DNA of 15,403 nucleotides from an archaeon (GTDB lineage: Archaea; Thermoproteota; Nitrososphaeria; Nitrososphaerales; Gagatemarchaeaceae). The DNA lies in assembly GCA_021822995.1 (NCBI GenBank), contig JAKAPN010000001.1, positions 1-15,403 of the forward strand. The letters run 5' to 3'. The notes under the pieces were generated by a model that saw nothing but the letters and a program-made list of their open reading frames with translations, was not told the origin of the DNA and did not search any database. Shown one piece after another: positions 14,112 through 15,403 of the stretch (its first letter is position 1; each line of letters opens with the position of its first letter). A program made the translations under genes and the position numbers.

Positions 14112-14735
14112 TCAATTGGGTGTTCCCTCTGGAGTGGTGAGTGCCGCTTTCAGAAGGGCAAGCCACTTGTTCTGCCCCTCAAGCCTGATCCCCGCCCTCT
14201 GTGCGGGGGTCTGCCCGTCCAAGGCCTGATGGGACTTGACAAAGCCATAGTGAATCCTTTGCCCCTCGGCAAGAGGGGTTGAGATGGACTTCCATCCTCT
14301 CTGAACCTTCACTCTCTCCCTAACCGTCCGGTTGAGGCGTTCTGCTCTGTTGTTCGTGGCGTGTGGCTTCCCTACTCCGGCTTTGGCGACATGCTCGACT
14401 CCTTTGAAGGCGAAGGCGACCGCCTCGTTGTATGCTCTGAGCGCGTCGGTATAGACCTTGGCGGGCTTGTTGTCATGGGTGTTAGCCAAGGTCTCTTTGA
14501 GCGCCCTTTCACCGCTTACCGCGTCCCTCAACTTGGAGAGTCGTGAGGCGAGAAGGAACCTTGTGTCCCTGTCCATTACATTCCAGAGGCAGGCCTATCG
14601 TCATTTGACCCGTCTGCCCCCTGTTGATTCCCTTCACGACATCGCCGCCCCTCGTCTTGGCGAACACTTCGTCCACATGCCATGTCTTGGAAAGTTCGGG
14701 GGTGAGGGAATTCGCATACTCGCTAATCTCTAGGC
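14112..14735 (-). pseudogene. IS6-like DDE transposase remnant, N-terminally truncated and frameshifted
   Basis: Minus-strand reading begins near 14735 with EYANSLTPELSKTWHVDEVF, carrying the first catalytic Asp (codon at 14671-14673), and runs through GGDVVKGINRGQTG. A frame change near 14590-14600 is then needed to continue into CLWNVMDRDTRFLLASRL and the clean frame from 14576 to TGA 14112. That part contains the second Asp (VYTDALRAYN) and the Glu (NNRAERLNR). It ends with IHYGFVKSHQALDGQTPAQRAG, the usual C-terminal signature of IS6-type and related transposases. The helix-turn-helix N-terminus is missing. GGTTCTGCGG at 14079-14088 could be the terminal inverted repeat of the surviving end, but no partner was found. 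Confidence 0.75.
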
Positions 14736-14760
14736 ACGAACTTCTGAATCCATCGGGAAG

Positions 14761-14943
14761 GTGAAGGGAAAGGAATACTTCAGATATAGCGTGGTCATAT
14801 CGCCAGATGACGTTAAGGAACTCGGATGGAAGGAAGGGGATGAACTGCATCCCATGAGAGCGGGAGCCACTTTGATCCTAAAGAAGGAGAAGAGGAACAG
14901 AACTACGGATGTGGGAGACCGCGCTCAAGAGTCTGATGCTTGA
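14761..14943 (+). CDS. AbrB/SpoVT-like swapped-hairpin DNA-binding protein
   Basis: 60 residues from GTG 14761. The core is FRYSVVISPDDVKELGWKEG then DELHPMRAGATLILKKEK. It matches the beta-hairpin / helix / beta layout of AbrB-like domains ('..VTIPKE.V.ELGWKEGDEL...G..LILKK'), which dimerise and act as small DNA-binding regulators or antitoxins. A hydrophilic tail follows. The frame is open back to a TAG at 14731, but no better start exists there. The natural first strand and promoter may have been cut off where the IS6-like remnant begins. No toxin gene is adjacent, so an antitoxin role has no support here. The antisense frame across it is treated as fortuitous. Confidence 0.6.
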   Translation: MKGKEYFRYSVVISPDDVKELGWKEGDELHPMRAGATLILKKEKRNRTTDVGDRAQESDA

Positions 14944-14990
14944 GAACCAACATCTGTTTTAGAAGTCCTTCATCCGCAACGCAAAAGCCC

Positions 14991-15045
14991 CCCTCAATCC
15001 GAAGTGCGTGAACTCGGTCAAGTTCCTGCAACCGTGAATTGAGGG
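14991..15045. repeat. Nested inverted repeat
   Basis: CCCTCAAT (14991-14998) pairs with ATTGAGGG (15038-15045). Within the 39-nt loop, GAACT (15010-15014) pairs with AGTTC (15021-15025). The nested stems could form a two-part hairpin in RNA or mark the end of an element. It lies between the AbrB-like gene and the IS110-type remnant, where GC content is lower than in the host genes. Confidence 0.35.
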
Positions 15046-15156
15046 TCAGTCTGTCGAGTTCCTCATCCCCATCAATTTCTCTCCATCCATGTTCCTCCTG
15101 ACGGTCACATCGGTCCAGTCTTTGTGGACGTCCAGGCCGCAGGCCAGCGCGCTCAT
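15046..15156 (-). pseudogene. IS110-family transposase N-terminus, truncated
   Basis: From ATG 15156 on the minus strand the peptide begins MSALACGLDVHKDWTDVTVR. CGLDVHKD is the opening of the RuvC-like DEDD domain of IS110-family transposases, including its first catalytic Asp. It stops after 36 codons, and none of the later domain or the C-terminal Ser-containing domain is found nearby, so this is a fragment. The frame extends upstream to 15228 with a basic, Asn/Gly-rich stretch that is unlikely to be translated, since a TATA-like box lies in it at 15178-15185. Confidence 0.6.
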
Positions 15157-15175
15157 GAAATAGCGTGAGCGCGCT
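15146..15175. repeat. Perfect 10-bp inverted repeat over the IS110-type start codon
   Basis: AGCGCGCTCA (15146-15155) is the exact inverse complement of TGAGCGCGCT (15166-15175), with a 10-nt loop. On the minus strand the ATG at 15156-15154 sits at the loop/stem edge, so in mRNA the start codon would be partly sequestered. It may instead be the end of a structured non-coding RNA upstream of the transposase. Confidence 0.6.
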
Positions 15176-15177
15176 TT

Positions 15178-15185
15178 CCCTTTAT
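15178..15185 (-). promoter_or_regulatory. TATA-like element of the IS110-type fragment
   Basis: On the minus strand GAATAAAG is centred about 26 nt before ATG 15156, so transcription would start at about the hairpin. Confidence 0.35.
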
Positions 15186-15267
15186 TCCCCCTTGTTGCAT
15201 TCCCTCTTGCAATCGCATTATTTGTCATCGCATCAACAACGCGGCGGAGAGGGCCCCGAGGTCGAGC

Positions 15268-15403
15268 GTGGTGATTATGAGGGCCGCATACGGGAACCGG
15301 TCAGACGAGGGAGCTGCGGCTCACGTCGTCCTGATGAGCGCCAGGGAGACGCGCGGCCTGCGCAAAGAGAACTTCTTCAATTGTGCCATACAGCGCCTGG
15401 ACC
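15268..15403 (+). CDS. 5' part of an unidentified gene running off the window
   Basis: The plus frame is open to the window edge, with starts GTG 15268, GTG 15271 and ATG 15277. It reads VVIMRAAYGNRSDEGAAAHV, then LMSARETRGLRKENFFNCAI. Third codon positions are overwhelmingly G or C, as in the host genes and unlike the mobile-element debris just before it, which supports real coding. The frame is open further back to 15169, into IS110-derived sequence, so a truncated 5' end is possible. About 45 residues are not enough to assign a family. Confidence 0.45.
   Translation, partial: MVIMRAAYGNRSDEGAAAHVVLMSARETRGLRKENFFNCAIQRLD

Noticed and set aside
14509..14850. Single minus frame starting at ATG 14850 as a transposase start
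   Set aside because: Residues before about 14735 are antisense to the AbrB-like gene, and the frame diverges from the transposase near 14595. Only the middle is transposase.
1..15403. CRISPR arrays, tRNA and rRNA genes
   Set aside because: Read on both strands for regularly spaced repeats, TPsiC-type GGTTCGAATCC arms and conserved rRNA segments; none seen. The closest string (12414-12424, GGGTTCCGGTC) has no matching cloverleaf.

Overview
The window looks archaeal and GC-rich. Several features point that way: type IV pilins with class III (archaellin-type) signal peptides, secretion ATPase and membrane proteins of the ArlI/ArlJ kind, KaiC/ArlH-like ATPases, a TrmB-type regulator, and a compact winged-helix regulator. 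Most transcription units also start with a TATA-like box about 26-30 nt upstream of a start codon, leaving little or no leader. The overall feel is of a high-GC Nitrososphaerota/Bathyarchaeia-type archaeon, but that taxonomic placement is inference.

Layout. (1) 1-600: the 3' end of an unknown gene, a short minus-strand frame that may be a HEPN-like tail, and the right-hand remnant of an IS200/IS605 element (TnpB C-terminus plus terminal hairpin). (2) 626-7615: a type IV pilus-like secretion/assembly cluster on the plus strand. It holds two pilin-like proteins, a GspE/ArlI-type ATPase, a GspF/TadC/ArlJ-type polytopic membrane protein, and a large Sec-exported, C-terminally anchored protein with Ig-like repeats. 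(3) 7602-9425: two single-domain KaiC-like ATPases transcribed divergently from what looks like one shared TATA element, then a convergent winged-helix gene whose stop codon interlocks with that of the second ATPase. (4) 9641-11028: a zinc-ribbon DDE transposase broken by a stop and several frameshifts. (5) 11234-14052: a cytoplasmic protein of unknown function, a small membrane-anchored CxC...CxC protein, a TrmB-like regulator with an extra C-terminal domain resembling a degenerate restriction-endonuclease fold, and a convergent gene of unknown function. (6) 14080-15240: lower-GC mobile-element debris, with an IS6-like transposase remnant, an AbrB-like swapped-hairpin protein and an IS110-type transposase N-terminus with a strong hairpin over its start codon. 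(7) 15268 to the end: the start of another high-GC gene.

How it fits together. The pilins would be processed by a class III signal peptidase and assembled at the membrane protein, with power from the ATPase. The Ig-repeat protein is a plausible surface adhesin or stalk. ArlH, the partner of ArlI in archaella, is a KaiC-like ATPase, so the adjacent KaiC-like pair are candidate regulators of this machine, and the winged-helix gene is a candidate local transcription factor. No CRISPR array, rRNA or tRNA gene was recognised. The least ordinary points are the frameshifted start of the second pilin, the bidirectional leaderless promoter of the KaiC-like pair, the TrmB fusion, and the hairpin at the IS110 start.
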